Shown one piece after another: positions 22,890-30,422 of a stretch of 30,422 nucleotides of DNA. The position numbers and the translations under genes were made by a program. The notes below the pieces were generated by a model. The model searched no databases. It was not told the DNA's origin and saw nothing but the letters and a program-made list of their open reading frames with translations. Each line of letters opens with the position of its first letter. Within the stretch, counting starts at the first letter, position 1. Origin of the DNA: DASQPR01 sp035713725 (lineage in GTDB: Bacteria > Actinomycetota > Actinomycetes > Mycobacteriales > Micromonosporaceae); assembly GCA_035713725.1 (NCBI GenBank), contig DASTMZ010000166.1, positions 1 to 30,422 on the forward strand, read 5' to 3'.

Positions 22890-24068
22890 TCACAGCAGCT
22901 GGCTGGCCGTCACTGACCCGGGCAGCCGATCGGCGGACCGTGCCACCGCGCGATCTGCCTGCCCGAATTGTGCCGAAGTCGTACGCCGATCAAGCCGCCC
23001 GCGCCGCACGATCGCGGTGGTAATGAGGATGTCCAGCAGATCGGCATAGCTCACGCCGGCGGCCTGCCAGATCTGCGGGAACTGCGAGTGCGGCGTGAGG
23101 CCCGGCAACGTGTTGACCTCGTTCACGACCGGCTGCACGCCGTCGCGGAGAAAGAAGTCGACGCGCAGCAAGCCGACACAGTCCAACGTCTCGAAGACCC
23201 GGACCGCCTGCTCGGCAAGCTCCGCGGTGACGTCCGGCGGAAGGTTGGCCGGGATCTCGAACTCGCTGCCCTCGCCGCTGTATTTGGCCTCGTAGTCGAA
23301 GAACTCGTGCTCGGCGGTCACGCGGATCTCGAGCGGCGGTCCGGCCAGCACGCGACCGTCCGGATGCTCGAGCACGGCGAGGTCGACCTCGCGTCCGATC
23401 ACGCCGGCCTCGACGAGGATCTTGTCTTCGGTCTCACGCGCGCGCGCCACCGCGGCCGGCAGTTCGGACCAGTCGTCGACGCGTGACACGCCGAGGCTGG
23501 AGCCGCCGTGCGCGGGCTTGACGAAAACCGGCAGCCCGAGCCGCGCCCGCTCGGCATCGGTCAGCGTGTCGCGGCCGTGTCGCAGGACGACCGCGTCAGC
23601 GACCTCGAGTCCGGCCGCGATCAGCAGCTTCTTGGTCTGCTCCTTGTCCATGCCGATGGCACTGGACATGATCCCGTTGCCGACATACGGCACGCCGGCG
23701 CTGGCCAGCAGGGACTGCAACGTCCCGTCCTCGCCGAACGGGCCATGCAACGCCGGCAACGCCACGTCCACGGTACGAAGGACCGGCAGCGCGTCGAGGA
23801 TACTGTGCAACGGCACGCGGGGATCGTCCGGGATGCCCTCGGGTTCGTACGGCGTCATGGACAGCAACAGCGGTACGTCCACGGTGCCCGACCGCGGTCG
23901 GTCGGAGCCGACCACCCAGCGGCCGTCCGGCGTGATCCAAATCGGCACCACGTCGTACTTGTCCGGGCTCAGGTGCGACAACATGCCCGCCGCCGAGTAG
24001 CAGGACACGTCGTGCTCGCCGCTTCGGCCACCGAAGATCAGCGCGACGCGTGTGCGGTGCTCAGCCAT
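22890..24068 (-). CDS. ddl: D-alanine--D-alanine ligase
   Basis: Ddl joins two D-alanines with ATP for peptidoglycan precursors in the cytosol. The N-terminal VALIFGGRSGEHDVS (8-22), the ATP-grasp elements GMDKEQTKKLL, VFVKPAHGGSSLGVS and DKILVEAGVIGREVDLAVL, and the metal-binding RVDFFLRDGVQPVVNEVNTLPGLTP (split across strand and loop) are all present. A tail of about 35 Arg/Ser/Ala-rich residues extends past the usual end. ATG 24068 follows GGGAG by nine bases and overlaps the end of alr by eight bases, so 392 aa. A Ser/Tyr-type substrate specificity switch to D-Lac is not suggested. Confidence 0.96.
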   Translation of the reverse strand: MAEHRTRVALIFGGRSGEHDVSCYSAAGMLSHLSPDKYDVVPIWITPDGRWVVGSDRPRSGTVDVPLLLSMTPYEPEGIPDDPRVPLHSILDALPVLRTVDVALPALHGPFGEDGTLQSLLASAGVPYVGNGIMSSAIGMDKEQTKKLLIAAGLEVADAVVLRHGRDTLTDAERARLGLPVFVKPAHGGSSLGVSRVDDWSELPAAVARARETEDKILVEAGVIGREVDLAVLEHPDGRVLAGPPLEIRVTAEHEFFDYEAKYSGEGSEFEIPANLPPDVTAELAEQAVRVFETLDCVGLLRVDFFLRDGVQPVVNEVNTLPGLTPHSQFPQIWQAAGVSYADLLDILITTAIVRRGRLDRRTTSAQFGQADRAVARSADRLPGSVTASQLL

Positions 24069-25320
24069 GCGATCTCTCCCTGCCGGACGGAGTTTGCTTG
24101 CGCGCCGCCGGCGTGCCGGGCATCGCCCGGCCGCCCGGCGTCGCCGCGGCGCGTGACGTCGCCTCGGCACCGGCCGTCGATATGTAGCGTCTCGGCACCC
24201 GTGGGCCGACGCGGGTCAGGATCTCGTGCGGGTTCGTGTCCGCCCACGCCGCCCAGTCGTGCACGGTCGGCTCGCCCCGATCGCCCGGGCCGAACAGCAC
24301 GACCTCGTCGCCGATCTCGACGGGCGTATCGCCGACGTCGACGACGAACTGGTCCATCGAAACGCGGCCGGCGATCCGATGGCGGCGGCCGCGAATCCAC
24401 ACCGAGGCGGTCGCGGAGGCGTGACGCGGCACCCCGTCGGCGTACCCGAGCGGCACCAGCACGAGTGTCGTCTCGCGCTCGGTGGCGTATTCGAGGCCGT
24501 ACGACACGCCGGTGCCGGCCGGCACGCGCTTGACCAGGATGGCGTGCGCTCGCAGTGTCATGGCCGGCCGCAAGCCGTACGTGTGACCGGCCACCGGCTC
24601 GACTCCGTAGCACGCGATGCCGACGCGTACCAGGTCCTGGTGCGCCTCCGGAATGGCGAGCGCGGCGGCGGAGTTCGCGACGTGTCGCACCTCCGGCGTG
24701 AGCCCGGCCGCCTCGGCGACCTTCAACGCATCCTCGTACGCGGCGAGCTGTGCCACCGCCTCGGGTCGCTCCGGCGTATCGGCAGTCGCGAGGTGTGTCC
24801 AGATGCCTCGTACGCGAAGCAACCCGGCGCGCTCAAAGTCGTACGCGGCGGCAACCACGGCGGGCCACTCGTCGGGCGCCGCACCGTTGCGCGACATGCC
24901 GGTATCGACCTTCAGGTGTACGGCGGCCACCGCGCTATTGCGAAGCCGCGCGGCCGAGGACGCGATGCCCTGCAGGTGAGCGACCGATGCCGCGGACACG
25001 TCCACGTTCGCCTCGATCAACGGCGTGAAGTCCTCGTCCGGACGGTGCAGCCACGTCAAGGTCGGCGCGTCGAGTCCAGCGGCGCGCAGCGCGAGCGCTT
25101 CGGCGGCGGACGTGACACCGAGCCATGTCGCGCCGGCGTCGAGCGCTGCGCGTGCGACTGGTACGAGGCCGTGCCCGAAACCGTCCGCCTTGACGACCGC
25201 CATCACCGCGGCTTGTGTACCGGCGGCGATGATCGCGACGTTGTGCCGGATCGCGTCGAGGTCGACGACCGCCTCGGCCAACGAGTGGCTCGTTGTCGCA
25301 GTGGTCGCCGCCGACGTCAT
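24061..25320 (-). CDS. alr: Alanine racemase
   Basis: Alr makes D-alanine from L-alanine using PLP. The PLP lysine is Lys44 in AVVKADGFGHG, and the catalytic Tyr is in GTGVSYGLEYAT. VDTGMSRNG, VANSAA and AGRVSMDQFVVDVG complete the fold-III barrel and C-terminal beta domain. After the usual end RVPRRYIS the protein continues about 35 residues, rich in Ala, Gly and Arg. ATG 25320 follows GAGAGGAG by seven bases. Its start overlaps the stop of the preceding gene (ATGA) and its end overlaps ddl, so three genes are coupled. Confidence 0.96.
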   Translation of the reverse strand: MTSAATTATTSHSLAEAVVDLDAIRHNVAIIAAGTQAAVMAVVKADGFGHGLVPVARAALDAGATWLGVTSAAEALALRAAGLDAPTLTWLHRPDEDFTPLIEANVDVSAASVAHLQGIASSAARLRNSAVAAVHLKVDTGMSRNGAAPDEWPAVVAAAYDFERAGLLRVRGIWTHLATADTPERPEAVAQLAAYEDALKVAEAAGLTPEVRHVANSAAALAIPEAHQDLVRVGIACYGVEPVAGHTYGLRPAMTLRAHAILVKRVPAGTGVSYGLEYATERETTLVLVPLGYADGVPRHASATASVWIRGRRHRIAGRVSMDQFVVDVGDTPVEIGDEVVLFGPGDRGEPTVHDWAAWADTNPHEILTRVGPRVPRRYISTAGAEATSRAAATPGGRAMPGTPAARKQTPSGRERSHG

Positions 25321-26225
25321 CCGCGGCTCCTCTCGCGTTCGGTCGGTGGCTCGATATCGGGCTCGGCCGCGCGACGCGGGACGGTCCATACGCCGATCGG
25401 CGTATCGCCCACGGTGGCGTCGCGCAGCGGGCGGGCACCACCGATGAAGGTGTCGAGCGCAGCGTCGCGCAACAGTCCGACCGGCCCACCGTCACCGGCC
25501 CGCGACCGGATCAACCCGGCCGTCGGCAAACCGTCCGGCCGCGGGCTCGCGACCAACAGGCAATTGCCGAAGCGTCGGCCACGAAGCATACCCGGATCGG
25601 CGACCACGCAGACGTCCGCAAAACCGGTGCGCAGCGTTGCCAGCAGCCGTCTTGTCAGGGCGAGCGTCGGCAAATCAGTAACGTTCACGACATATAGCCC
25701 ATCGGGCCGCAATGCCGGCACGACGAGCGCCACGAACTCCTCGGTGGCGACCTCGTTCGGCATGCGTGCGGCGACGAACGCGTCCGTCACGATCAGGTCG
25801 TACGAGTTGGCCCGCGCGACGGCCATCGCGGCGCGCGCGGACGCGATGTCCACTCTGACATCCGCGGAGTCGGGCAGCGGCAGATGCTTCCGGACCAGGG
25901 CGTAGAGCGCGGCGTCCCGCTCGACCACGAGTTGGCGCGATCCGGGACGTGTCGCTGCCACGTAACGAGGCAGCGTGAGCGCTCCGCCGCCGAGGTGAAG
26001 CACGTCGATCGCGGCGCCCCGCCGACGGGCCGCGTCAACCGCCGTGGCGGCCCGCCGCATGTAGGCGAACTCCAGGTGCAACGGGTCGTCGACGTCGACG
26101 TACGACTGCGCCACGCCGTCCACGAACAGCGCCCACCCGCGCGGCCGGCTCGGATCCGGGATCAACTCGGCGGTGCCGAGATCGACCGCGACCGTGATCA
26201 CTTCGCGCCCGTCGACGGACGTCAT
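25317..26225 (-). CDS. Spermidine-synthase-like Rossmann-fold protein
   Basis: The domain matches polyamine aminopropyltransferase-like proteins: QSYVDVDDPLHLEFAYMRR near the N-terminus, the nucleotide-binding VLHLGGGALTLPRYV (76-89), acidic VVERD at the end of strand 2, and YDLIVTDAF. It lacks the paired Asp of true spermidine synthases that binds the polyamine amine group as far as I can see, so the substrate is open; many actinobacterial homologues are fused to or found with unrelated genes. ATG 26225 gives 302 aa without a clear Shine-Dalgarno; the frame extends to 26309. Its stop overlaps alr's start by four bases. Confidence 0.83.
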   Translation of the reverse strand: MTSVDGREVITVAVDLGTAELIPDPSRPRGWALFVDGVAQSYVDVDDPLHLEFAYMRRAATAVDAARRRGAAIDVLHLGGGALTLPRYVAATRPGSRQLVVERDAALYALVRKHLPLPDSADVRVDIASARAAMAVARANSYDLIVTDAFVAARMPNEVATEEFVALVVPALRPDGLYVVNVTDLPTLALTRRLLATLRTGFADVCVVADPGMLRGRRFGNCLLVASPRPDGLPTAGLIRSRAGDGGPVGLLRDAALDTFIGGARPLRDATVGDTPIGVWTVPRRAAEPDIEPPTERERSRG

Positions 26226-26293
26226 GTCCGCGAGCGTACGGCCCGGTGGCACGCACATCGAAAAGACCGCCGGGCGGGCACCCGCCGACGTGA

Positions 26294-26324
26294 CCGGCAC
26301 CGCCCGCATGCCGGGCGGTGCCGG
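26294..26324 (-). terminator. 13-bp GC-rich hairpin
   Basis: CCGGCACCGCCCG pairs perfectly with its complement around the 5-base loop CATGC. It lies 14 bases past the stop of the 26338-26847 gene and upstream of the spermidine-synthase-like gene. No T-tract follows, as is common for actinobacterial terminators. Confidence 0.6.
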
Positions 26325-26337
26325 CGGTCGAGAGCGC

Positions 26338-26847
26338 TCAGGCTTGCGGGTCGGCCGGCGTGGATGCGGCCGGCTGCGCGGGCGCCGGCTGAGCCGGAGC
26401 GACCGGCTGCGCCGGGATCGGTGCAGGCGCCGGCAGGCCGGTGATCAGTTGGTCGAACTCGGTCCGCCAGTAACGCGAAATGTTCAGGCGGGTCGGCCTC
26501 GCCGTGCCCGGCAGCTGGACATACATCGAGCTCCACAACCTCGCACGCTTCAGTTTCACGACCGGAAACGCTTGCCGGGGAAACGAATAAATGATCGCGC
26601 CCGGTCGGTTCGAGAAACGTCCGGCGGTGTTCATGACGACCGAGGTGTTGGTCATCGTGATGAAGTAGAACCGGCGGAGAAACGTGATCACGATGCCGAG
26701 GAGCGGGACTTCGTCGAAGATGATGCCGAGCCACGGGCTCGGTCCGGTTTCACAGTGGACACACGCCACGAACTGTTCGCCGGGCGGCGCGACCTGCATG
26801 AGTTGTTGGATGACCTGCTTCTTCTGCGTGGATCGGCGAATCGCCAT
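26338..26847 (-). CDS. Hypothetical protein with CxxC and PH-like core
   Basis: I do not recognise a named family. ATG 26847 follows GAAGGA by five bases; 169 aa. Cys29 and Cys32 form a CVHC motif. The middle (about 40-115) alternates hydrophobic strands, including FYFITMTNTSVVMN and PGAIIYSFPR, in a pattern that looks like a pleckstrin-homology-type beta barrel. A helix RYWRTEFDQLITG follows, then a 30-residue Pro/Ala/Gln tail. There is no signal peptide. A strong hairpin just past its stop ends the transcript. Function cannot be inferred. Confidence 0.72.
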   Translation of the reverse strand: MAIRRSTQKKQVIQQLMQVAPPGEQFVACVHCETGPSPWLGIIFDEVPLLGIVITFLRRFYFITMTNTSVVMNTAGRFSNRPGAIIYSFPRQAFPVVKLKRARLWSSMYVQLPGTARPTRLNISRYWRTEFDQLITGLPAPAPIPAQPVAPAQPAPAQPAASTPADPQA

Positions 26848-27020
26848 TGATGTCCTTCGGTCGGGTGGCTCATCGCATCAGCCGCGATGAATACGCGGCA
26901 ACGATGAATACGGCGCAACCTAGCACCCGGTCGTTGCCGTGAAATACCGTCCGAATAGGCGATGCATCGCCATGGCGGGCCTGACGTGCACGGACCGTGA
27001 ACCGTTGTGGGCGGCTAGTC

Positions 27021-27617
27021 TCAGGCGAGCGTCAGGAAGGCCGTACCCATGGCCGCGCTCATCAGCCCGTGCGCCGTCGCACCCGGCACTCCGCGACGGC
27101 GCGTGCCGCCGACGAGCCAGCACGCGGCCGCCACCGCGAAATAGCCGCCAAGCACCGCCGCGGTCAGCGCGCGCGACGTCGGCGTGGCACTCGCGTGCGT
27201 GGGCATGCCGGCCATGCCCGGACGCGCCACCATCGCGGTCAGCATCCACACCATCGCCGCCATCGCCGCGGCGTGGTGGGCGCACGCCAGCTTGGAATAA
27301 ACGCCGCCGCGGGACGTTGGCGTGTGACGGACACATCCGGTGGCGCGTTGGCGAAGCGCGATTACGCGTACCGCGAACCAACCGCCCGCCACCGCGAAAA
27401 TCGCCATCTCCCATGTCACGACGCGCCACGACGGCGCCCACCACACCGCGCCGATCATGGCAAGACTCATCGCAACGTGCGCGACGTTCGCGAGCACCGT
27501 GGCGGCGCGGCCCTCGGTCCGCGTGCGCAACATCGCCAAGCACTGCGCGGTGCAGTACGAGCCGGCGAGCGCGAACGCGGCAGTCAACAGCCACCGCAGC
27601 GCGATCGTGCCGCCCAT
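27021..27617 (-). CDS. DUF5134 family membrane protein
   Basis: The 198-residue product has five or six membrane helices, among them LRWLLTAAFALAGSYC, VAMSLAMIGAVWW, MAIFAVAGGWFAVRVIAL and ALTAAVLGGYFAVAAACWLVG. Conserved histidines and methionines sit in HVAMSLAM, CAHHAAAMAAMVWM and HGLMSAAMGTAF, the pattern of actinobacterial DUF5134 proteins. A His/Met-rich membrane interior suggests metal, especially copper, binding, which is inference. ATG 27617 is chosen as the first start giving a full first helix. It lies 118 bases after the BluB-CobT gene. Confidence 0.86.
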   Translation of the reverse strand: MGGTIALRWLLTAAFALAGSYCTAQCLAMLRTRTEGRAATVLANVAHVAMSLAMIGAVWWAPSWRVVTWEMAIFAVAGGWFAVRVIALRQRATGCVRHTPTSRGGVYSKLACAHHAAAMAAMVWMLTAMVARPGMAGMPTHASATPTSRALTAAVLGGYFAVAAACWLVGGTRRRGVPGATAHGLMSAAMGTAFLTLA

Positions 27618-27735
27618 CCGGCCTCCTGGTCCTGGTCAGACGTGGATCCGACTATCAAGACCATGCTAGATGCGCAATGATCGCGATCAAAGAGTTCCGG
27701 ACCCGACGGTCGCCGTTGCCGGCTGGCGCACCCTG

Positions 27736-29604
27736 TCAGTACGCGACGCGGGCCGTGGCGCGGCGCATCGCCAGTGTCTGCAGCAGAAGGTTCGTGGCGA
27801 GGCTCGCGCCAACGCCCTCGCCGGCTCGGATGCGGAGGTCGAGCAACGGTTCGCAACCGAGGTCCAGCAGCACCCGAGCGTGGGCGCGTTCCCGGCTTCG
27901 CTGACCGGCTACCAGGTGCTCGGCCACCGCCGGTTCGATGGACATAGCGAGCAGCGCTGCGACGCCGGTGGCAAGGCCATCCAGTACGGTCACCGTGTCG
28001 GCCTCGGTCGCACCGAGGATCACGCCGGTCAGTACGGCGATCTCCGGCCCACCGAGCACGGCGAGCGTACGCATTGGTTCGCGCCGGGCGCATGCGGCGT
28101 CGTCGTGGGTGTCGTGCGATCCGTGGCCGTGCAACGTTGTCTCGGCGCATGAGTCCCGCCACCGCGCGAGCGCGGCCGTGACAACGGCGCGTTTGTTGTC
28201 GAGTATCGCGCTATCGGCGCCGGCACCGAGCCCGACCGCGTCAGCGACGTCCATCCCGGTGAGCGCCGCAGCGAGGCACGACGACACCGTCGTGTTCCCG
28301 ATGCCGATCTCGCCGAGCGCCACAAGGCCGCGGTTCGCCGCCCGTTTGCCGATGCCGCGGCCGGCAGCGACGAAGCGCTGCGCATCGGCCAAACTCATCG
28401 CGTCGGATGCCGCGAGATCTCCGCGTGGGTCGTCGGCGGCAACCGTCGGCGTCTCGATCCCGTGGTTCCGCGCGCCGTCACCGTCGTTCCGCGCGCCGTC
28501 ACAGTCGCCGCGCAGTGTCGCAGCGCTGCGCGCTTCGGCAAGCGCGGTGCTGTCTACGCCTGCGTCCACCAACACGACGTCGAGCCCGGCGCTGCTGGCG
28601 GCCGTCACGCCGAGTGCCTCGCCGACCTCGGCGGCGGCGAAGACCTGCGCGGTCACCTCCGGGGCGTACGCCGACACGCCCAACGCGGTCACCGGATGGT
28701 CGGCAGCGGCGAGCACCAGCGTGCCGCCGTTGACGTCGCCGCGTACCGCGAGGATCCGCTCGACGGCACGGTCGAGGACGCCGAGTGAACCGGGCGGCGT
28801 GAGCAAGCGATCGGCATCGTCGTGCGCGGCGACAACCGCGGCCGAGGTCGGTGCACGGAGATGCGACGCCGGTGCGGCGACACGATCCCCGGACGGCCAC
28901 CGGTCACTGAAGACGACGTCCTCGAGCGGAAGTCGCTTCGACCAGCCGGCGCGTTGCAGACCCGGTGCCGGCGGACGTTCGTCGGGCCACCCGAGGCACA
29001 GCCATCCAAGCGTCACCACACCGTCCGGCAGCCCGACCAGACTGGCGAGATCACTCGGCTGGAACAGCGTCACCCAACCGAGCCCGAGCCCTTCGGCCCG
29101 CGCCGCGAGCCACAGGTTCTGAATCGCCGCCGCACAACTCCACACGTCGGCGTCGGAGAACGTGGCCCGCCCGAGTACGCCGGCCGCTGGCGTACGCCGA
29201 TCGCAGCAGACGACGATGCCGACCGGCGCCTCGCGGATGCCCTCCAGCTTCAGGTCGAGCAGTCGACGGGCGGCATCCGGCGCGAGATCGCCGGCCTGCC
29301 GGAGGCGCTCACGATCGGCGAGCGTGGCGGCACGGGTACGGACGGCCGGATCGCGTACGACGATGAACCGCCACGGCTGGCTGTGACCGACACTCGGTGC
29401 CACGTGTGCCGCGCCCAGCACCCGATGCAGTACGTCATCCGGCACCGCATCCGGGCGGAACCGCCGAACGTCGCGCCGAGCGTCGACGACTGAGTAAAAC
29501 GCCGCTCGAGCGGACTCGTCGAACGCCCACCCGGTGGGGTCGGCGGCACGCTGTGACGCGGCGGTCACGTCGCCCACCAGCGGCACCGGCCGTTCCCAGG
29601 TCAT
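27736..29604 (-). CDS. cobT: BluB-CobT fusion: DMB synthase / nicotinate-nucleotide-DMB phosphoribosyltransferase
   Basis: Residues 1-235 are BluB (nitroreductase fold), which breaks down FMNH2 with oxygen to make 5,6-dimethylbenzimidazole (DMB): RRDVRRF (43-49), PSVGHSQPW (70-78) and a C-terminal GLGWVTLFQPSDL. Residues about 245-622 are CobT, which joins DMB to nicotinate mononucleotide to form alpha-ribazole phosphate, the lower ligand of B12: GEIGIGNTT (431-439) and RAGEGVGAS (593-601, catalytic Glu595). One polypeptide thus makes DMB and uses it. Two low-complexity inserts break CobT: 363-381 with a DGARN repeat, and 491-510, His/Asp-rich. ATG 29604 follows the thiD stop by 53 bases. Confidence 0.94.
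   Translation of the reverse strand: MTWERPVPLVGDVTAASQRAADPTGWAFDESARAAFYSVVDARRDVRRFRPDAVPDDVLHRVLGAAHVAPSVGHSQPWRFIVVRDPAVRTRAATLADRERLRQAGDLAPDAARRLLDLKLEGIREAPVGIVVCCDRRTPAAGVLGRATFSDADVWSCAAAIQNLWLAARAEGLGLGWVTLFQPSDLASLVGLPDGVVTLGWLCLGWPDERPPAPGLQRAGWSKRLPLEDVVFSDRWPSGDRVAAPASHLRAPTSAAVVAAHDDADRLLTPPGSLGVLDRAVERILAVRGDVNGGTLVLAAADHPVTALGVSAYAPEVTAQVFAAAEVGEALGVTAASSAGLDVVLVDAGVDSTALAEARSAATLRGDCDGARNDGDGARNHGIETPTVAADDPRGDLAASDAMSLADAQRFVAAGRGIGKRAANRGLVALGEIGIGNTTVSSCLAAALTGMDVADAVGLGAGADSAILDNKRAVVTAALARWRDSCAETTLHGHGSHDTHDDAACARREPMRTLAVLGGPEIAVLTGVILGATEADTVTVLDGLATGVAALLAMSIEPAVAEHLVAGQRSRERAHARVLLDLGCEPLLDLRIRAGEGVGASLATNLLLQTLAMRRATARVAY
28465..28506. repeat. 21-base tandem duplication inside cobT
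   Basis: 28465-28485 and 28486-28506 match at 20 of 21 bases. The repeat is in frame and encodes the doubled D-x-D-G-A-R-N in the CobT insert. Confidence 0.85.
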
Positions 29605-29657
29605 CGCCCGACTCTACGACCATGGCAGCCGCGATCTTGGCGCGGTCAAGCGGCTTG

Positions 29658-30422
29658 CTACCACCACGCGTGGAAGTGGTGCACCGGGCCATGTCCGCTG
29701 CCGACGTCCAGTCGGTCCGCGGCGGCGAGCGCGCCAGTGAGGTACGCCTTGGCGTCAGTCACCGCGGTGAGCCAGTCATCACGGCGTGGGCGGAGCGCGG
29801 CGATCGCGGCGGACAGCGTGCAACCGGTTCCGTGGTCGTTCGTCGTGTCGACACGTCGCGCGGCGAGCCGCGTCGGTTCGTCCGCACCGATCGCGAACAG
29901 ATCCGGGCACTCCGCGCCGCTCAAGTGTCCGCCCTTGAGCAGCACGCCGGGCGCAAGCTTGCGCAACGCGTCAAGCTGCTCACGCATATCCGTTTCGGTG
30001 CGCGCCTCGACGCCGCCGAGCAGGTCGGCCGCCTCTGGCAAGTTGGGTGTGATGACGTCGACGCACGGCAGGAGCACATCGCGAAGATGATCGACCGCGT
30101 CCGACGCGAGCAGCCGGTCGCCGCTCTTCGCGACCATCACCGGATCGAGGACGACATACCGCGGCCGGCGTGCCACAAGCACCGCGGCGACAACGTCGAT
30201 GACATCCGCCGTGGCGAGCATGCCGATCTTCACGGCATCGACTCGTACGTCGTCGAAGACCGCGTCGAGTTGCTCGCGTACGAACGCCGCCGGTACGGCG
30301 TGCACCGACCGTACGCCCTGGGTGTTCTGCGCGGTGAGACCGGTCAGGACGCTCATGCCGTAGCCGCCGAGGGCAGCGAACGTCTTCAGGTCTGCCTGGA
30401 TGCCCGCGCCGCCACTCGGATC
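29658..30422 (-). CDS. thiD: Hydroxymethylpyrimidine/phosphomethylpyrimidine kinase, 5' end beyond window
   Basis: ThiD phosphorylates HMP and HMP-P for thiamin synthesis. The frame is open to the right edge; the first in-window residues are DPSGGAGIQADLKTFAALGG, the ribokinase-fold N-terminal motif normally about 10-15 residues from the start, so only a short piece is missing. Later motifs are VKIGMLAT, YVVLDPVMVAKSGDRLL, TPNLPEAADLLG, LLKGGHL and the anion-hole NDHGTGCTLSAAIAA with catalytic Asp. No thiC or thiE is in view. The gene runs into bluB-cobT with a 53-base gap. Confidence 0.95.
   Translation of the reverse strand, partial: DPSGGAGIQADLKTFAALGGYGMSVLTGLTAQNTQGVRSVHAVPAAFVREQLDAVFDDVRVDAVKIGMLATADVIDVVAAVLVARRPRYVVLDPVMVAKSGDRLLASDAVDHLRDVLLPCVDVITPNLPEAADLLGGVEARTETDMREQLDALRKLAPGVLLKGGHLSGAECPDLFAIGADEPTRLAARRVDTTNDHGTGCTLSAAIAALRPRRDDWLTAVTDAKAYLTGALAAADRLDVGSGHGPVHHFHAWW

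Noticed and set aside
29605..29657. Riboswitch (cobalamin or TPP) for cobT or thiD
   Set aside because: The gap of 53 bases is too short for a cobalamin element, and the thiD leader lies outside the window.

Overview
The window is high-GC DNA from an actinomycete. The evidence is the codon use, GTG/TTG starts, a Glu-Asp-Phe tRNA cluster, a SigE-type ECF sigma factor, a WhiJ/Scr1-type regulator with DUF397 partners, an LCP cell-wall ligase and a DUF5134 membrane protein. I cannot name the genus; a non-Streptomyces actinomycete is my guess. Most of the window looks like ordinary chromosome, but about 10.2-14.9 kb is an accessory patch with duplicated and decaying genes.

Left part (1-5.2 kb): a hotdog thioesterase cut by the window edge, an unknown small protein, an APH-like kinase, a DUF2786 protein, an LCP-family enzyme and a PknH-sensor-like lipoprotein. 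5.2-8.3 kb: a WhiJ/Scr1-type cluster with a two-TM DUF6232 protein, the XRE/DUF5753 regulator, a convergent DUF397 gene, gluconokinase and a second DUF397 gene. Nested hairpins lie just upstream of the regulator. 8.5-10.1 kb: a divergent short-chain dehydrogenase and PadR regulator with a likely operator between them.

Accessory patch (10.2-14.9 kb): a Fic AMP-transferase, a broken paralogue of a secreted protein, a sigma factor with a membrane partner, a large palindrome, a relic of a second fic gene, and the intact secreted protein with a 12-residue repeat. On the minus strand the order secreted protein then fic occurs twice, each copy having lost a different gene. The patch stops at the tRNA-Phe gene of a tRNA-Glu/Asp/Phe cluster.

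Right part (15.3-30.4 kb): a lipid-anchored polysaccharide deacetylase; carotenoid genes crtI-idi (overlapping) divergent from crtB; a CapA-family protein convergent with a NAPE-PLD-like metallo-hydrolase; a VOC protein; and a minus-strand series running thiD (cut by the edge), a BluB-CobT fusion, a DUF5134 protein, an unknown protein, a spermidine-synthase-like methyltransferase-fold protein, alr and ddl. The last three overlap, so the supply of D-alanyl-D-alanine for peptidoglycan is translationally coupled to the spermidine-synthase-like gene. LCP enzyme, deacetylase, CapA, Alr and Ddl give the window a cell-envelope flavour. I see no CRISPR array, insertion sequence or transposase.
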